Assembly (NCBI GenBank): GCA_039720395.1
Contig: CM077823.1
Coordinates: 33,314,371-33,378,370, forward strand
DNA from: Liquidambar formosana
Taxonomy: Eukaryota; Streptophyta; Magnoliopsida; Saxifragales; Altingiaceae
Length of the DNA stretch: 64,000 nt
Reading direction: 5' to 3'
Position numbers and translations under genes: made by a program. The notes beneath the pieces are model-generated. The model did not search any database, was not told the origin of the DNA, and worked only from the letters and a program-made list of their open reading frames with translations. This document shows, in pieces, positions 48,021 through 61,000 of the stretch (positions are counted from its first letter, which is position 1; each line of letters starts with the position of its first letter).

Positions 48021-50702
48021 ATGGACCCACCAATAATGGACCTTCCTGTGTTGCCTCTTTCTCATGGCTTAAAACCAGATCAGGAGACGAATTCCGTTGC
48101 GAACTGCGAAGCCATGGAGATAACCAGTTCAACCCAGAACAGCGAAGCTCCTAAAGCCCAACAGATCTTCATACTATCCGGCCAGAGCAACATGGCCGGG
48201 CGAGGCGGCGTAACCAGACAACACAAATGGGACGGCGTTGTTCCCGATGAGTGCAAGCCCCACCCATCCATCCTCCGCCTCAGCTCCTCGCTCCGGTGGG
48301 AGCCGGCGCGTGAGCCACTCCACGCCGACATCGACACCAAGAAGGCTTGCGGGGTGGGGCCCGGGATGGCGTTCGCCAACGCGGTGAGGGAGCGCTGCGG
48401 GGTAGGGCCCGGGATGGCGTTCGCCAACGCGGTGAGGGAACGCGGCGGGGTAGGGGCGGAGGCGGTGGTGGGGCTGGTGCCGTGCGCCGTCGGTGGGACG
48501 GCCATAAAGGAGTGGGCGCGTGGAGAGCACCTGTATGAGAATATGGTGAAGAGGGCCAGGGAGGCGGTGAAGGATGGGGGAGAGATCATGGCTTTGCTGT
48601 GGTACCAGGGAGAGAGTGACACGTCAACCCATCATGATGCTGAGGTGTATAAGGGGAAAATGGAGACATTGATTAGAGATGTACGGGTGGACCTTGGTGC
48701 ACCTTCCCTTCCAATCATTCAGGTTAGCTATTTTACACCTGTCTGGTGGTTTGTCACGGCTTGCTTTGCTTGATTATGAAACATGTAGTTAATGTGTCTG
48801 ATAAATAATTAGGGTCAAGTATTTATGTTTAATTGGTTTGATAAAAGTTTTGCTTAAAAATTTATTTGGAAGATAAGTGAATTCAGTCCATAATTTATTA
48901 AGTCAAGTTTGATTTGGGTACTATTCGACTTGATGTGCTCATTAATATTCTAAAAAATCAAATTATTTTAGTTTGGCATGATAACAAGTTTCTTTTGGAT
49001 TCACAACCAATATAAACGAGCTAAAATTAAATTGAATTTTCAGATTCTTAATTTATTCACCCACGCTTGGATAGTCCTGTTGGTAAGCGCGAACTCGTGA
49101 TTGTGTGATTAGGCGTACGGTCTCGGGTTTGATTCCCTGTTAGGACAATATAAGATTTAAATGGAGGGCCATGGCGGTGGATTGTTGTGCTAGTCTATCC
49201 AAGGGTTTAGGTTCCATAGGTGGGTCTAAAGGGTTCTGCTGTGGGATAGTTCTACCGTTATCAGAAGAAGAAGAAGAAGAAGAAGAAAAAAAAAAATTCT
49301 TAATTTATTCAATAATGTACTACTCGGTACATGCTCTGTATAAGCTTGCTCTAAAACTACAAGATGACTCAAGGGGTTGTTTCTAAAAACCTGGCTTCAT
49401 ATAGTTTGGTAAGTTTCTTTTTCCTGTTAAATAGTTCAAATTTGTTCTGAAAATAAGATATAAATATAGTTTTTTTTCAAACCTAAAACCAGATAATAGT
49501 TATGAACTCTGATCCAGTTTTTTAAATTCCCAAACAAGCCCAAAAGTAGTCAATTAAACTCAATCTTGTTTTATGTTGTGTGACAAGCATAATAACGGTT
49601 AGAGTCGGATAAAGTAAAACAATCCTACACTCAAAGAACCTTAGATGTACATTGCTAGGTAAGATGCCTACACCTATGAAGGATTGATTAAATTCCTTAT
49701 CAATAATAAGGATTAGGTTACAGAACTCTCAACCTGCTCATCTAAAGAACTCTCAACCTAGACACCTAGGTCATAACATTTCAAATCTCATTCATCTTTC
49801 AAATATAGCATTGTTAGACATGCTTGGTTCAGCAATCGGTTTAATATTGGTGGGTTCGAAATCATTTATGAATATAATGAGCCAAGCTCAATCCTTTTTC
49901 GAAGCTATAGTTAATGGGGCCCATTTCTATGTGAGAGAATGAGATTGGCAACTACAAAATACTTACCATGGCTCTTTTTATTTAAACATATGTGTGGCCC
50001 ATAAAGTTGGCCTGTTGGGAACGTTACTAAAATTTTATTTCCTAGGGTTTTTACAATCATCTAAGTATTAGAAGTTGACGCCATAAGATTTACTATTATT
50101 AATTTTTTTATGACAAGAGTGTCTAAGGCTCTGGCCCTAGCTAATCCCTTGTATATGTGTAGTCCTTTCATCTCACACGCACCGGATAATTACCAAACCC
50201 TTCGAACCTGGGGGATAGCTCTAAAGGTGATCAATGCCTTCATGGGTTTCAACTTTCGTCAAACACTCAGAATAATTAGATTCAACATGGGCATATTGGC
50301 AGCCTACTTTCTACCATGTTGTGGCAGAAATGCGTGCTAGATAGCCCAATCAAGAATAGCTATCTAAGCATGAAAACTAAAAATTCACTTGTTGGATTTG
50401 TGTCGCATCACGGGTGGATGTTTCCAAAGTTTTTGATAACAAGATTGTTACATGGTCCTTATCGGCTATCATTACAGGTTGCAATTGCATCTGGAGATGC
50501 CAAGTACATGGAGAAAATCAGAGAAGCACAACAAGGGATCAACCTCCCAAACGTTGTGTGCGTAGATGCCAAGGGATTGCCACTCAAAGAAGACCACCTC
50601 CACCTAACCACGGAGGCCCAGGTTCAACTGGGCCACAAGCTGGCTGATGCATACCTCAATCATTTTGCACCACCACGACAACCACCACCTTCTCTTCCTT
50701 GA
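48021..50702 (+). CDS. Probable carbohydrate esterase, SGNH type (At4g34215-like)
   Basis: Two exons, 48021-48722 and 50478-50702, joined in phase 0 (CATTCAG|GTTAGC, TTACAG|GTTGCA), give 308 aa. SGNH-esterase blocks: FILSGQSNMAGRGG (catalytic Ser about 56), VGLVPCAVGGTAIKEW (Gly block), LLWYQGESD (about 194-199), and DHLHLT near the C-terminus (Asp about 273, His about 276), which completes the Ser-Asp-His set. Members of this family (CE6-like/DUF303) deacetylate polysaccharides such as xylan; the plant substrate is uncertain. There is no clear signal peptide. ATG 48021 is the first in frame; ATG 48111 would give a shorter N-terminus nearer the family length. Exon 1 is very GC-rich and contains a 48-bp in-frame duplication. 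The intron carries a SINE. Confidence 0.9.
48348..48443 (+). repeat. 48-bp in-frame tandem duplication in the esterase
   Basis: Units 48348-48395 and 48396-48443 both encode CGVGPGMAFANAVRER, with only a base or two different (the last codons of unit 2 run into GGVGAEA). Family members have one copy of this stretch, so this copy is an insertion of 16 residues (about 110-141) between the oxyanion-hole blocks. Confidence 0.9.
49060..49295 (+). mobile_element. tRNA-derived SINE, 236 bp, with perfect 16-bp target duplication
   Basis: The element has an A-box-like TAGTCCTGTTGGTAAGCG (49072 on), a B-box GGGTTTGATTCCC (about 49127-49139), a tRNA-unrelated body, and a (GAA)n/A-rich tail at 49263-49295. 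The target duplication ATTCTTAATTTATTCA is perfect on both sides (49044-49059 and 49296-49311). It is complete and young. It lies in the esterase intron, same orientation as the gene. Confidence 0.93.
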
Positions 50703-53700
50703 CCTCAAAGGGGAAAAAATTGTACCCATTTTGTTTGTGTGCTCTGTGACTTGTCTTTGAAGAATAGTTTGTTTCTTGATGGACTTGAGAGGTATTTCAA
50801 CAAACGGTCCATTTTCTCATATGGCCCTGTTAAATTTGAACTGAATCAAATGTTTGCTTTTGAGTTCTTGCTCTGGCTGGCCGACCTTAAGAGGGCCTGT
50901 TAACGAATTTTGGCTTTCGAATAAATCAACTTAAACTAGATCAGAATGGTTTATTCCCTTAATGTTATTTAAGCTTTTGAATAAATTAACTCACAATTAA
51001 TTTAAAAGAAAAAAAAATGGGACAATAATTAATTACAAAAATCATCGAATTTTTTAATGGGACAATAATTTTTGAACATTTCAAAAAAGAAAGGAGGACA
51101 GTAAAATATGAACAGAGGGAGAAATATGAAAGCAAAAATGGAAACTCATTACAAAATATCCCTAAAATTATACAAACATTATACAATCTCTCTCTAAAGC
51201 CTACCAAACTACTAATCAATATAGTCGATGGCATGATAGCTTAGTGGCATTCTCCTCATATGTTGAGGGAGCGATTTTGGGTTCAAGTTTATAGAGAACA
51301 TTGATATCCATTTGTTTATTATGAGGGTTAGGGATAAGAATAGATTCTATTAATTGTTAAAATAAACATTATTAATCAATACAAACAATACTACATAATC
51401 TATCATTTTTGTCTAAATCTTCTTACTCAGATAATGTGACATTTTGGTCGACCAATTAAAATTGTTGTTAAAATACTAATGGATTGATATAACAATTAAC
51501 CCATCATTTGCACCAAAAAAAAAAAAAAAAAAGGAATCTCAACATTTTCTAATCAATACTATTTAAGCTGCGTTTGGTTTGAGGGAATAGAATAAGAGTG
51601 AGAATGAAACGAGAATGGAAATGGAATGGAAATGATTACTCAATTCCAATGTTTGGTAAAAGATTAGAAATGAAATATAAAAAAAAAAATACGTGGGATC
51701 CAATTTTTTTCATTTAAAGTCTTGTGGGGGAATTACAGATAGGTGCTACGAACAATACGAACAAACAATTACAATTTAATACAATGATTACTAACTTACT
51801 AATGAATGACTACTAACTTAACTAAGAATGACAACTAATTGTTATTGGACTAAATAACGTTGCTCGCCTATGAAAACGGAAATAATGGTTCAAATTTGAT
51901 GCAAAGAGTAGTAGAGACAAGGTCACAGGATCTAGTGATGGATATGCGTGGAACCCACAAGAGTTTGGTGAGAAACATGAATTTTGCTTTGTCAAGGAGG
52001 CGTGACCCCTTTGGATTTCATGAGTAGGTGAACTAAATCTTTTGGTAAAGGGCGTTTTCTGATGTAGATCTAACGTATCATGGGGGCAGAGCCACTGCAG
52101 AGGAGGCAATTCATTTGACTATCGATGCCCAGTTTATTTTGTCTCCCTCATTAAATTACTTGCAATTTGGAAGCCACTTGAGTCGGCTCTGGCAATACTT
52201 GAGAGCATGCAAGTGGGATTTTGTCGTTATGTGGTGGTGGTGGTGGGGTAGTGTTGGAACTCTCACCAAACCTAGGTGCAAAGTTGGCCTCCAAGTCTCA
52301 GTTGATTTTTTTATTTTTATTTTTAAATTTTAAATTTTCTATTTTTTTTTTAATACAACCCATATAACTTATTATTACTCTTAATTTTCTTAATATCAAT
52401 AAATAAATATTAATGTTTTTTCATAAATCTGTTTTCGATATCGTGTATTAAACTAACAGCGATTTCGGCTGAATAGGTTCACTCCTTGATTAAATTTTAA
52501 AAGTAATAAAAATAATTACAACCTTACAAAGTATTCAGAGCAAATAGCTAGGAGAATTTTTTTTCCCTTTTTTTTTTTTTTTTTTTTTTGGGGGGTGGGG
52601 AGTTGGTTTGGTATGTATGATGTTGTCGTTCTAACAATTTTAGAGTGGAAATTGGCTCATAAACTTTTTAAACAAAAGTGTTTTGCTTTGTATTTTTTTT
52701 TTCTTCGTTTTTACTACACGCATAAGCACCGCACACCACACTAATTAAACAAAGGGCAAGCTTCTATAGAATCACCCAACCTACTATCTGAAATCAATTA
52801 GGAACTCCATGCCCCACCACTACCAAAAGAATTTGAAAAAAAAAAAAAAAAAAAATCAATTGTGACAAAGGTAAACAACAAATAAAATGTTGTCACCAGT
52901 CCATCGCAATTAATCCTAGGATAGGGTCATCATCCACCCCAATTAATTATACTAAAAGACTCATTGTAATCAAAAACTAAAACATTTCCCATATAAGAGA
53001 GACGTCAGTACGCTACAAGATTATTAACAATGTCTAAACTTTTTGTTTTTTTATATGAAAATTTTCTGAACTTCAATTCTGTATACTACTAGTAAATGGG
53101 TTCAACTTGGGTGAAGCTCTCAACCTAAGCAAATCCCATCCAAACCAAGCTTCTTCTTCCTTTTTTTTTTTTTTTTGGGGGGGGGCGAATAATAAATATA
53201 TTGATCAAAAGAAATAACACAAATTGGTGACAATGTACAATCCTATTAGCTTATTGATAAACATGTCTTACAACAACACACTCAAAACAAGATAGGAGTC
53301 TTTTCTTTCTCTACCAACCCTTTCCCTTCACCATAGCTTGAGCTTTTCTAATGGGGAATTCACATTTAAAGCCAACAAGCCACAAAATGGGGGTTGGTAG
53401 TGACCTAACAGAGGTCAATTTGGCTTTGAGTTGATGTTAACATGCAAGCTAGAATCCAATTCAAGTCACACTCTTAAAGTCAAATCCAAGCTATTCCCAT
53501 TCCACTCTACCTTCTTGTCCTCCACATTGTGAATTAAAAAACAGGGAAAATTGTGAACACGTGCGAGGGGATGACATGATTCAAAATGCTGTGGGCAAAT
53601 TGTGCCATCCATTGAACATTGAACATTGAACATTGAACTACTCTTACCCTTGATATTAAAATGACATTCTCCGTCTGTTCTATTCTTTAACATGAAAACA

Positions 53701-54801
53701 CTGAAATTGAAAATATTGTTGATTTTATGGATAAAAACACTTTATCCATTCAAGTTTACCCTATTTTCACTTTGCCCTCTACAACCTTCTCTTCTTTTTT
53801 TTTTTTTTTTTTTTTTTTTTTGCCCCTAAGAAATGCCTCTTATTATTTCAACAGATGGGCACTATACCCTAGAGGCAGAAAGAAGATGAGTGAAATCAAA
53901 CCAACAAACAATCTATCCAAAGGTAATTAAAGGACAAATTACACTAAACTCTAAAGATCGAGTGAAAATGGATTAAACTTGAAAGGATAAAGACAAACGA
54001 ACTAAATTGAAAAAGATAAATAGTAAGTTTATCTAGTTTCTACTCCTAATTTGTTATTGCCGCATTAATGAGTAAGAGGAGTGGGTGAATTTTGTTGGAT
54101 AACTCTAACATCCTCGTTAAATATTTAAATCCATTTGGGTCAAAGTTTTATGACTTTTATACATCCCTAAAATAGAACCTCCAGTGCATGACTGCGTGCT
54201 TCATTCACTTTGAATCTTGAATTCCAGTAGTGCCTTTTACACCATTTTTGGTGTCGATCTGTTACAGCATTTATGGGCATTTCTTTCCCAAGAGATGCTT
54301 AGTAGGCTGTGAAAATGTTTGAAACCTTTTTGGATTACTCCCCAGCAAGCTACACAGTCCATTCATATCAATAATATTTTTTAATATTTGCATTTTTTTT
54401 TTTTTAAAAAAAAAAATTTAGGGTCTGTTTGTTTTGCAAGATTTAAAACTCTCGAAAATCTCAAATTCCTGAGAGTTCCAACTCCTAAGAGTTAGAATCC
54501 TGAGAGTTACAATTTACATTATTCGTTTTACAAAATAATTTTTCAAAGGAATCGATACTTTTATTTTTGGTCATTAAAAAAAAAAGAAGAAAAAACTAAA
54601 AAGAATCATCTTGTGTTATGGTTATTTCAGATTAATAAAAAAAAGAAAAGACAAATTGGTTGAGTAACAGTAGCTAAGCTATGTGAAGCCAGAGTTAATG
54701 GAGTTCAAGGTATCACTGCAGAAGAAGAAAATGGGTGCTATGTGCAATTGTCGGCATAAACATAAAACTGAGTTCAAGATATGGGTCCGTGAATTGGAAG
54801 T
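50703..54801. other. Gene-free region downstream of the esterase
   Basis: Starts with the likely esterase 3' UTR. It holds a SINE-like piece (51228-51340), a truncated MITE-like start near 51568 (GCTGCGTTTGGTTTGAGGG), T-run/G-run junctions at 52565-52597 and 53160-53187, and a 9-bp triplet repeat (TTGAACA words) near 53608-53637. No coding gene was recognised. Confidence 0.45.
51228..51340 (+). repeat. SINE-like or tRNA-derived relic
   Basis: TAGCTTAGTGGCATTC (near 51238) fits an A box and GGGTTCAAGT (near 51278) fits a B box, with about 40 bp between them. No cloverleaf can be completed and no duplication was found, so it is not a working tRNA gene. Confidence 0.5.
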
Positions 54802-55010
54802 GGATTTGGTGCATCTAGTCACTTTAAATGCACTGTGAAGTTACTGTGTGATGAGCGACACATGGAGAAAGTTGAAATTAGAGGGCTGAGACTGGAGACA
54901 ACCATTTCATGTCGAACCAATCTCAGCCCTCCAATCTTAACTCTCTCCATGTATCGCTCATCACACTGTAACTTTATGGTGCATTTAAAGTAAATAAATA
55001 CACCAAATCC
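54802..55010. mobile_element. Long hairpin (foldback) element, about 209 bp
   Basis: Arms 54802-54891 and 54921-55010 are inverted copies of each other with scattered mismatches. Sample pairs: GGATTTGGTGC/CACCAAATCC at the outer end and GGGCTGAGA/TCTCAGCCC at the loop. The loop is about 29 bp. It is probably a MITE; transcription would give a long stem able to feed small-RNA processing. The weak pairing continues outward to about 54770 and 55040. Confidence 0.75.
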
Positions 55011-55109
55011 AAATCCCTGTGAACCAACCTTCGAGTTCAAGCCATTGATGACTTCATTTAATTGTATCTTTTGTCACCTCTTTGAAAATCATGGTTTATA
55101 GTGTATGTG

Positions 55110-56850
55110 TATATATATATACTAGTTGGTGCCCACGTGCGTTGCACATGAAAGTATTTAATTAATAGATTTGTTTTTCTTTCAAAGGAAAATATACGTT
55201 GATTTAACAAATTTAAATGTCAGATGCGCGCCAAATGTTTTATCTTAGGAAAATACTATTTCATTTATGTTTTATCCTATCAATTCATGCATTAAAATCA
55301 TAAGAATATGGTAAATGCATTAGATAAAAATCTATGTAGACTATACAGTTTCGGTAAGTAGACTATCCATAACTTATGAGATTTTTAAAAATAAAAAATA
55401 AAACACAAAAATAAATAGGTATAGTTCTATTGAAGTAGAAAATCAAAAAATCTTTCCTGCTATCTTATTTTTCCTACAAAATCATATAATTAAGTGTCTG
55501 TTTGGACGTCTAATTAGAATTTAAACAATTGAAAAAAAAAATTATAGTATTTTAGACACAAATCTATCATTAAAAATAAAATAAAATTAGAGCCATCACT
55601 ATATTTGATGTTATAGGATTAATTCTTGGAAATTTATGAATTGTCATTATTTTGAATTTATACTCTTATATGTAATGATGACCATTACCAAAATATTATC
55701 TAAAATTTCTTGAATTGTCTAATATTGAATTTGATGCCCACATAGAACCTAATAAAAAAATTCAAACTACACAACCTATTGCTAAAATGTTATCAAAACG
55801 AACCTATAATCATAAAAATAATATGAAGCAATATTAATTAAAATCTCACCGAGCATGCTCACGGTTAAGATTCTCATTGAACCAAATTGGAACGTGCTTG
55901 TACGCACCTTCACTTTGCCTGGTTGTCTTCAATGGAAGAGTGGAAAACGAACCACGAACCAATAGAGTTAAAAGGGAGAAAAAAAAAGAAGAAGAAATAA
56001 ACGAATATAGTTCATATTATGCATGATTTAAAACGCAAAATTAGCAATAATAAGAAACCCTATTAAAAGGAAATTTCATTGGAAGGAGATTTCCACCAAT
56101 GATAAAACCAAAGAGATTGTGTGTCTATGTATGCACTTGTTAAGAGTAGAAGATAAAAGAAAAACCATGCAGTTTACACACCATCTTGAAGACAAAAAAG
56201 AAAAATAAATAATAATAATAATTTATAATACATATGAAAATTACATACCAAATAGTATAAGATGCCAAGTCGACATATTTTACAAATGTCATAATTCTAT
56301 ACTTTGTATACACCAATCCAATGATTTCATGATAGCTTAAACAATTTGTATCTTAGAGGCTACACATGCAGTTGCCATTAGTCTTGGGATGTAGCAAATT
56401 TCAAATTATATGGGTTTTTGTTAGAGTTACGTGTTAATTAAAGAATCGGTGTTATAGAAAAAGACTTTCTATTAAAGACGTTATAGAAAGATTTTCTAAA
56501 GACGTATTCTTGCGGTTGAAGAGTAATTTGCAATTATTTATCTTTTTAATGCATCTTTTTTCTTGTTTTATTTAATTATTATAAGAATTATAGTTTCTTT
56601 AAAATTCTTATTAAGGTATATGTTTTATTTGCTATATTTCCTATATATGCAAAAAGGCGGTTTGGTTTTATTTAATTATTATAAGAATTATAGTTTCCTT
56701 AGAATTTTTATCAAGGTATATGTTTTATATTGCTATATTTCCTATATATGTAGAAAGGTAGTTGTGTATTTAAAAATTAAAATAGGGGTATATTAGTCAA
56801 TCAAAAGTTTTTCTCACATTCATCTTTTTATAAGTAGTATAGATATATAT
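55110..56850. mobile_element. AT-rich non-autonomous element of unassigned class
   Basis: The left end reads TATATATACTAGTTGGTGCCC followed by a GTGCGTTGCAC palindrome-like word, a sequence seen at the start of a common plant repeat. The right end (TAAGTAGTATAGATATATAT near 56830-56850) is its rough inverse. The interior is very AT-rich, non-coding, and includes a 100-bp tandem duplication. Class (hAT, Helitron or other) cannot be settled here. Confidence 0.4.
56565..56762 (+). repeat. 100-bp tandem duplication
   Basis: Two copies start GTTTTATTTAATTATT at 56565 and 56665 and differ by a few bases and small indels. Confidence 0.88.
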
Positions 56851-58056
56851 CCCCTATAAAATTGAGTTCAAGATTAGAAGCATCCACCCAAGTGGGCAAT
56901 TTTAGCTTTGTCGGGCAATTGTCAGAACTCTGCCATTGATGTGCCTTCGCTAGACAGTACGTCTTGATGAGAAGGTAAAGAAAATGACGAGGAGAATTGT
57001 AAATTCCTATGCTTTTAGGTAGGATTTTCATTTCTCGTGAATTGCGAGACTTGGGATCTCTTAAAAAATTAAAATCCCCTTAGTTAAGCAAAACGAACAG
57101 TCGAATTTTTATCAATTCCCAAGAATGTGCAATTCCCATCTCTAACTCTTGTGAAACGATTTTCGAACTTTTGTTGAAATATATTATCGAAGTCATTGAC
57201 TCAATTTTATGTTGGCGGCTCCACTCCTCCCAAACTTTTGTTGCGTTTACTCTTTTTGTATTTACACAAATTCTATTATCTTAGACAAAAGAGTTAAATG
57301 AATAAAAAGAGCATAGTAAAATAGGATTATCTTTGGTGTTAACTGATTCATAATGCATGGTGATATTATTCATGATCTAGGAGATTAGATTAGTTGGATC
57401 AAAGAACTAGAGGGATTTGTAGAATGGGAGACCAAATCATATTTTGAGCAAATTGTTCTTGAGATGTACTAATTATATTATCAAGAAGCCCAATTAATGT
57501 CTTTATTTAGATTTTTATTCCTTTTTCTTATAAATATTAGGAGATTATAGATACTTTGAACCTGACCGATCCCTTAAGCACATAAAATCCTTTCCCCACA
57601 TGCATTAGCAATTATGGTTAGTTGTCAATTAGAAGATATATTGCCTCGTACAAAGATCCTTATCCTCTCTTATTTAATGGTAATCTGAATTCATCGTTTG
57701 TTTTGTGCATAAGGAACGTCAATAAAAGTTGGTAATCAAAATGCCTTCCTAATTAAACCCTATCTTATGGAGTTGTGAAGACAACCCAAAACCCAAACCC
57801 CACTCTCACCTCCACCGCGTAACCACCACGCTCCTTCCCCCTCACCCATTTTCCCGCGCCAAACCACAGGCGCGTGTCGTTTTCCACAAATCGCCACCAT
57901 CCGAGATCTCACACTCCAAACACTCCACCAACCCGAAACACACCATATTAAAACCCAACCCCTCTCCCTCCTCTAAGGGCGCAAGTTAGCCCAAACCAAT
58001 ACAAATATATACACATACACACCCGGCCAGCGCCACCACTACCACCACCACCACAC
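56851..58056. other. PGDH upstream region
   Basis: No other gene. The last 270 bp are C-rich (57780-58050), typical of a plant 5' UTR and proximal promoter of a plastid-protein gene. CAAATATATACAC at about 58002-58014 lies too near the ATG to be sure of a TATA role. Confidence 0.45.
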
Positions 58057-61000
58057 ATGGCGGCTTCAGCTTCATCAAACCTCCTCACTCCCTCTGTCAA
58101 CAAACAGTCCCTTTCCTCTCTTTCATCGAAACTCCCTCTCTCCTCATGCTTCTCCGTCACCCTCCGCCGCCGTAGAACTGCGGCGGCGCCGAGGTTCGTA
58201 GTGGTTTCTATGGACGCGAAGCCCACCGTCCTCGTCGCCGAGAAGCTTGGCGAGGCCGGACTCGATCTGTTGAAGGATTTTGCCAACGTTGACTGCTCTT
58301 ACAACTTGAGTCCTGAGGAGCTCTGCACTAAGATCTCGCTCTGTGATGCCTTGATTGTGCGGAGCGGGACTAAGGTGAATCGCGAGGTGTTCGAGTCGTC
58401 GGGAGGGAGGCTCAAGGTTGTCGGACGCGCTGGCGTCGGGATCGACAACGTGGATCTGGCCGCCGCGACGGAGCACGGTTGTTTGGTGGTTAATGCGCCG
58501 ACGGCGAATACGGTGGCGGCTGCGGAGCACGGGATCGCGCTGCTGACTGCTATGGCTCGGAATATTGCGCAGGCTGATGCGTCCGTGAAAGCTGGTTTGT
58601 AATGTCTTTTTATTTCGTGTGAATTTGTTTGCTTCTGCATGAGATTTTGAGTGTTGCAGTATTGACTTTCTGTACTTATATGCATACATTTCTGTTAGGC
58701 ATTTCTTCGAATGGTTTGCTCGGGTTCTGATTGACTCCAGAATGATATAGATCCGGTTTATCTTAAGCTCTGTTTGTTTTCTGAGAAACATCAGAAAAGG
58801 AAACAAAATTTGGAATCTTACAACAATTGATTCAAACCTCTTTTTCAAGATTCCAAGCTTTCAGTTCTTTTCTCACCACTTCAAACCTCTTTTTAAGATT
58901 CCAAGCTTTCATTTCGTTTCTCACAAATTCTCAGCAACCTAACGGATCCTTTCCCTTATTGGTTTAGATTGAGAACGTTGAATAAGGTATGGGAAACCGA
59001 TAATGTCGAAAAAAGGTGAGTGTTTTTAGATCTGATTGTTATGAACTAATGATGATTTTTTGGGATCTGGTTTGCTTGTACTCTGTATGGTGATAGTGGA
59101 AATGGCAATAGGGAGTACTGAAAGAATAGTATTACATGAACCGATGACGGACTCAAAATTTGGTTCATCAGGTATCCTGTATCCAACTGTGGTGTGGAGG
59201 TTTATTTAGGCCTTAATAAAGGTTTAATTGTAGTGAATTAATATGGAAAATGCTTTTCATACTAATGGTTTGTTCTAAAATGATATAGTAAGTGAGGTTG
59301 GAATGGCGCTGCTGAAATTAATGGGTGTTAGCGATCATTTTGCTTTGAAGTAAAAGAGATAAATGGTTTATCATAGTTTCTAATTGTGTATAGCTTTGCT
59401 AAATTCATCTTGTTTATAGAATGAATTCGAAATGTTAATGCAAAGGAAGAATGAGAGATCTATGGTAGCTGATTTATTTATTTTTTGGGTAATAACTGCC
59501 ACGTTACGATTAAGGTAATCTTTCACATATTTTGAGTTTTTTGATATGCACATGGATGGAGAGCACCTCTTTCAGAAAAGAATTCCATGTTCTGATGTTC
59601 CTGGTCCAACATGGGCATTCCCTACATTAGATTTAGCACATGGCATAAAAAATATAAAATGAAAGATCTTCTGCCACGTGTTGAATATTGAATGGAAGGG
59701 ACCACAGCGAGCTGGGACCAGTGCATATTTATTCTCTCGTCATATGTTCTTCAGTTTGCTATTTGTCTGCACATACCCCCTAGCTTGTAGTTTGTGAGAT
59801 TCTGAGTCTTCGTCTTGTTGTTCTCCAGTTCTAGTACATAGGTTGGAATCTTTTTCCACTTTCTCATTTGTTGAACATCTTTGATTTTCCTCATTGAGAT
59901 ACGGTAAATGTTCTTTCTATTGCCAGTGACCAACATACAGTGAGGTACCCAGCTGAAAGTGCATAATCTAACAAAGCTTAAGAGATTGTTTTCACAACCA
60001 GACTAAATTGCACCACTTCAAGAAATTATAGAGTTATATTGAAAATGTAGCATTCTCTATTTGCAGTGAACTTGAGCCATGTATATTTTTAACGTAAGAG
60101 CTTGATAATCATGAAATTGCTTTGAGATTAGTGGCTCCATGTACCAATCTAAACTCACCAAGGTCTCTAAAATTTTTCATATTTTGTACAATCCAGGGAA
60201 GTGGCAAAGGAACAAATATGTGGGTGTGTCCCTTGTTGGAAAAACACTTGCTGTGATGGGTTTCGGGAAGGTTGGATCAGAAGTTGCCCGGCGTGCCAAG
60301 GGTCTAGGTATGCATGTGATTGCACATGATCCCTATGCCCCAGCAGATCGTGCCCGAGCAATTGGTGTGGAGCTTGTGAGCTTTGATGAAGCTATAGCAA
60401 CTGCAGATTTCATCTCACTTCACATGCCTCTAACTCCTACTACATCAAAGATTCTCAATGATGAAACTTTTGCCAAGATGAAGAAAGGAGTTCGCATTAT
60501 CAATGTTGCTCGTGGGGGAGTGATTGATGAAGAAGCTCTGGTGAAAGCACTAGATGCTGGCATTGTTGCTCAGGTTCTTGCCTTCTCAAATAAGAAGCAA
60601 AAATATCTTAGTATTTGTAGAAGGAAAGTGGAATGACATGATCATTTTGTTGCAGGCTGCACTTGATGTTTTCACAGTGGAGCCACCACCAAAAGACAGC
60701 AAATTAATACAACATGAGAGAGTAACTGTGACTCCACATCTTGGTGCCAGTACTATGGAAGCTCAGGTGTGTTGTATGTTTGCCAGTGATGCCACAAACT
60801 CTAGTTTTTCCCAAAGGTGTTGAATGATCATCATTAAATAATATTTGGTGTTATGTGCAGGAAGGAGTAGCCATTGAAGTAGCTGAAGCTGTCGTTGGAG
60901 CATTAAAAGGGGAGCTTGCTGCTACTGCAGTCAATGCACCCATGGTTCCTGCTGAGGTATCCTTGCAAGCATTTTCCATTTTTGCCATCTATGTTTGATT

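Noticed and set aside
48080..48622. Long antisense frame opposite the esterase exon
   Set aside because: It mirrors a GC-rich coding exon with clear SGNH motifs on the plus strand and encodes nothing recognisable.
51228..51340. Functional tRNA gene
   Set aside because: A and B boxes are recognisable but no full cloverleaf or anticodon arm can be formed.
54819..55040. Open frame across the long hairpin
   Set aside because: It is produced by the inverted repeat itself and has no protein-like features.
54421..57106. A single large transposon spanning 54.4-57.1 kb
   Set aside because: GTCTGTTTGTTTTGC at the left and GCAAAACGAACAGTC at the right are inverse-like, but the arms diverge quickly and no target duplication is visible.
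58595..58602. Apparent stop shortly after the first PGDH exon
   Set aside because: The stop lies after the GT donor at 58595; the exon joins 60197 in the correct phase.
58144..58848. Long antisense frames opposite PGDH exon 1
   Set aside because: Shadow frames of a GC-rich exon; the plus strand carries a complete dehydrogenase.
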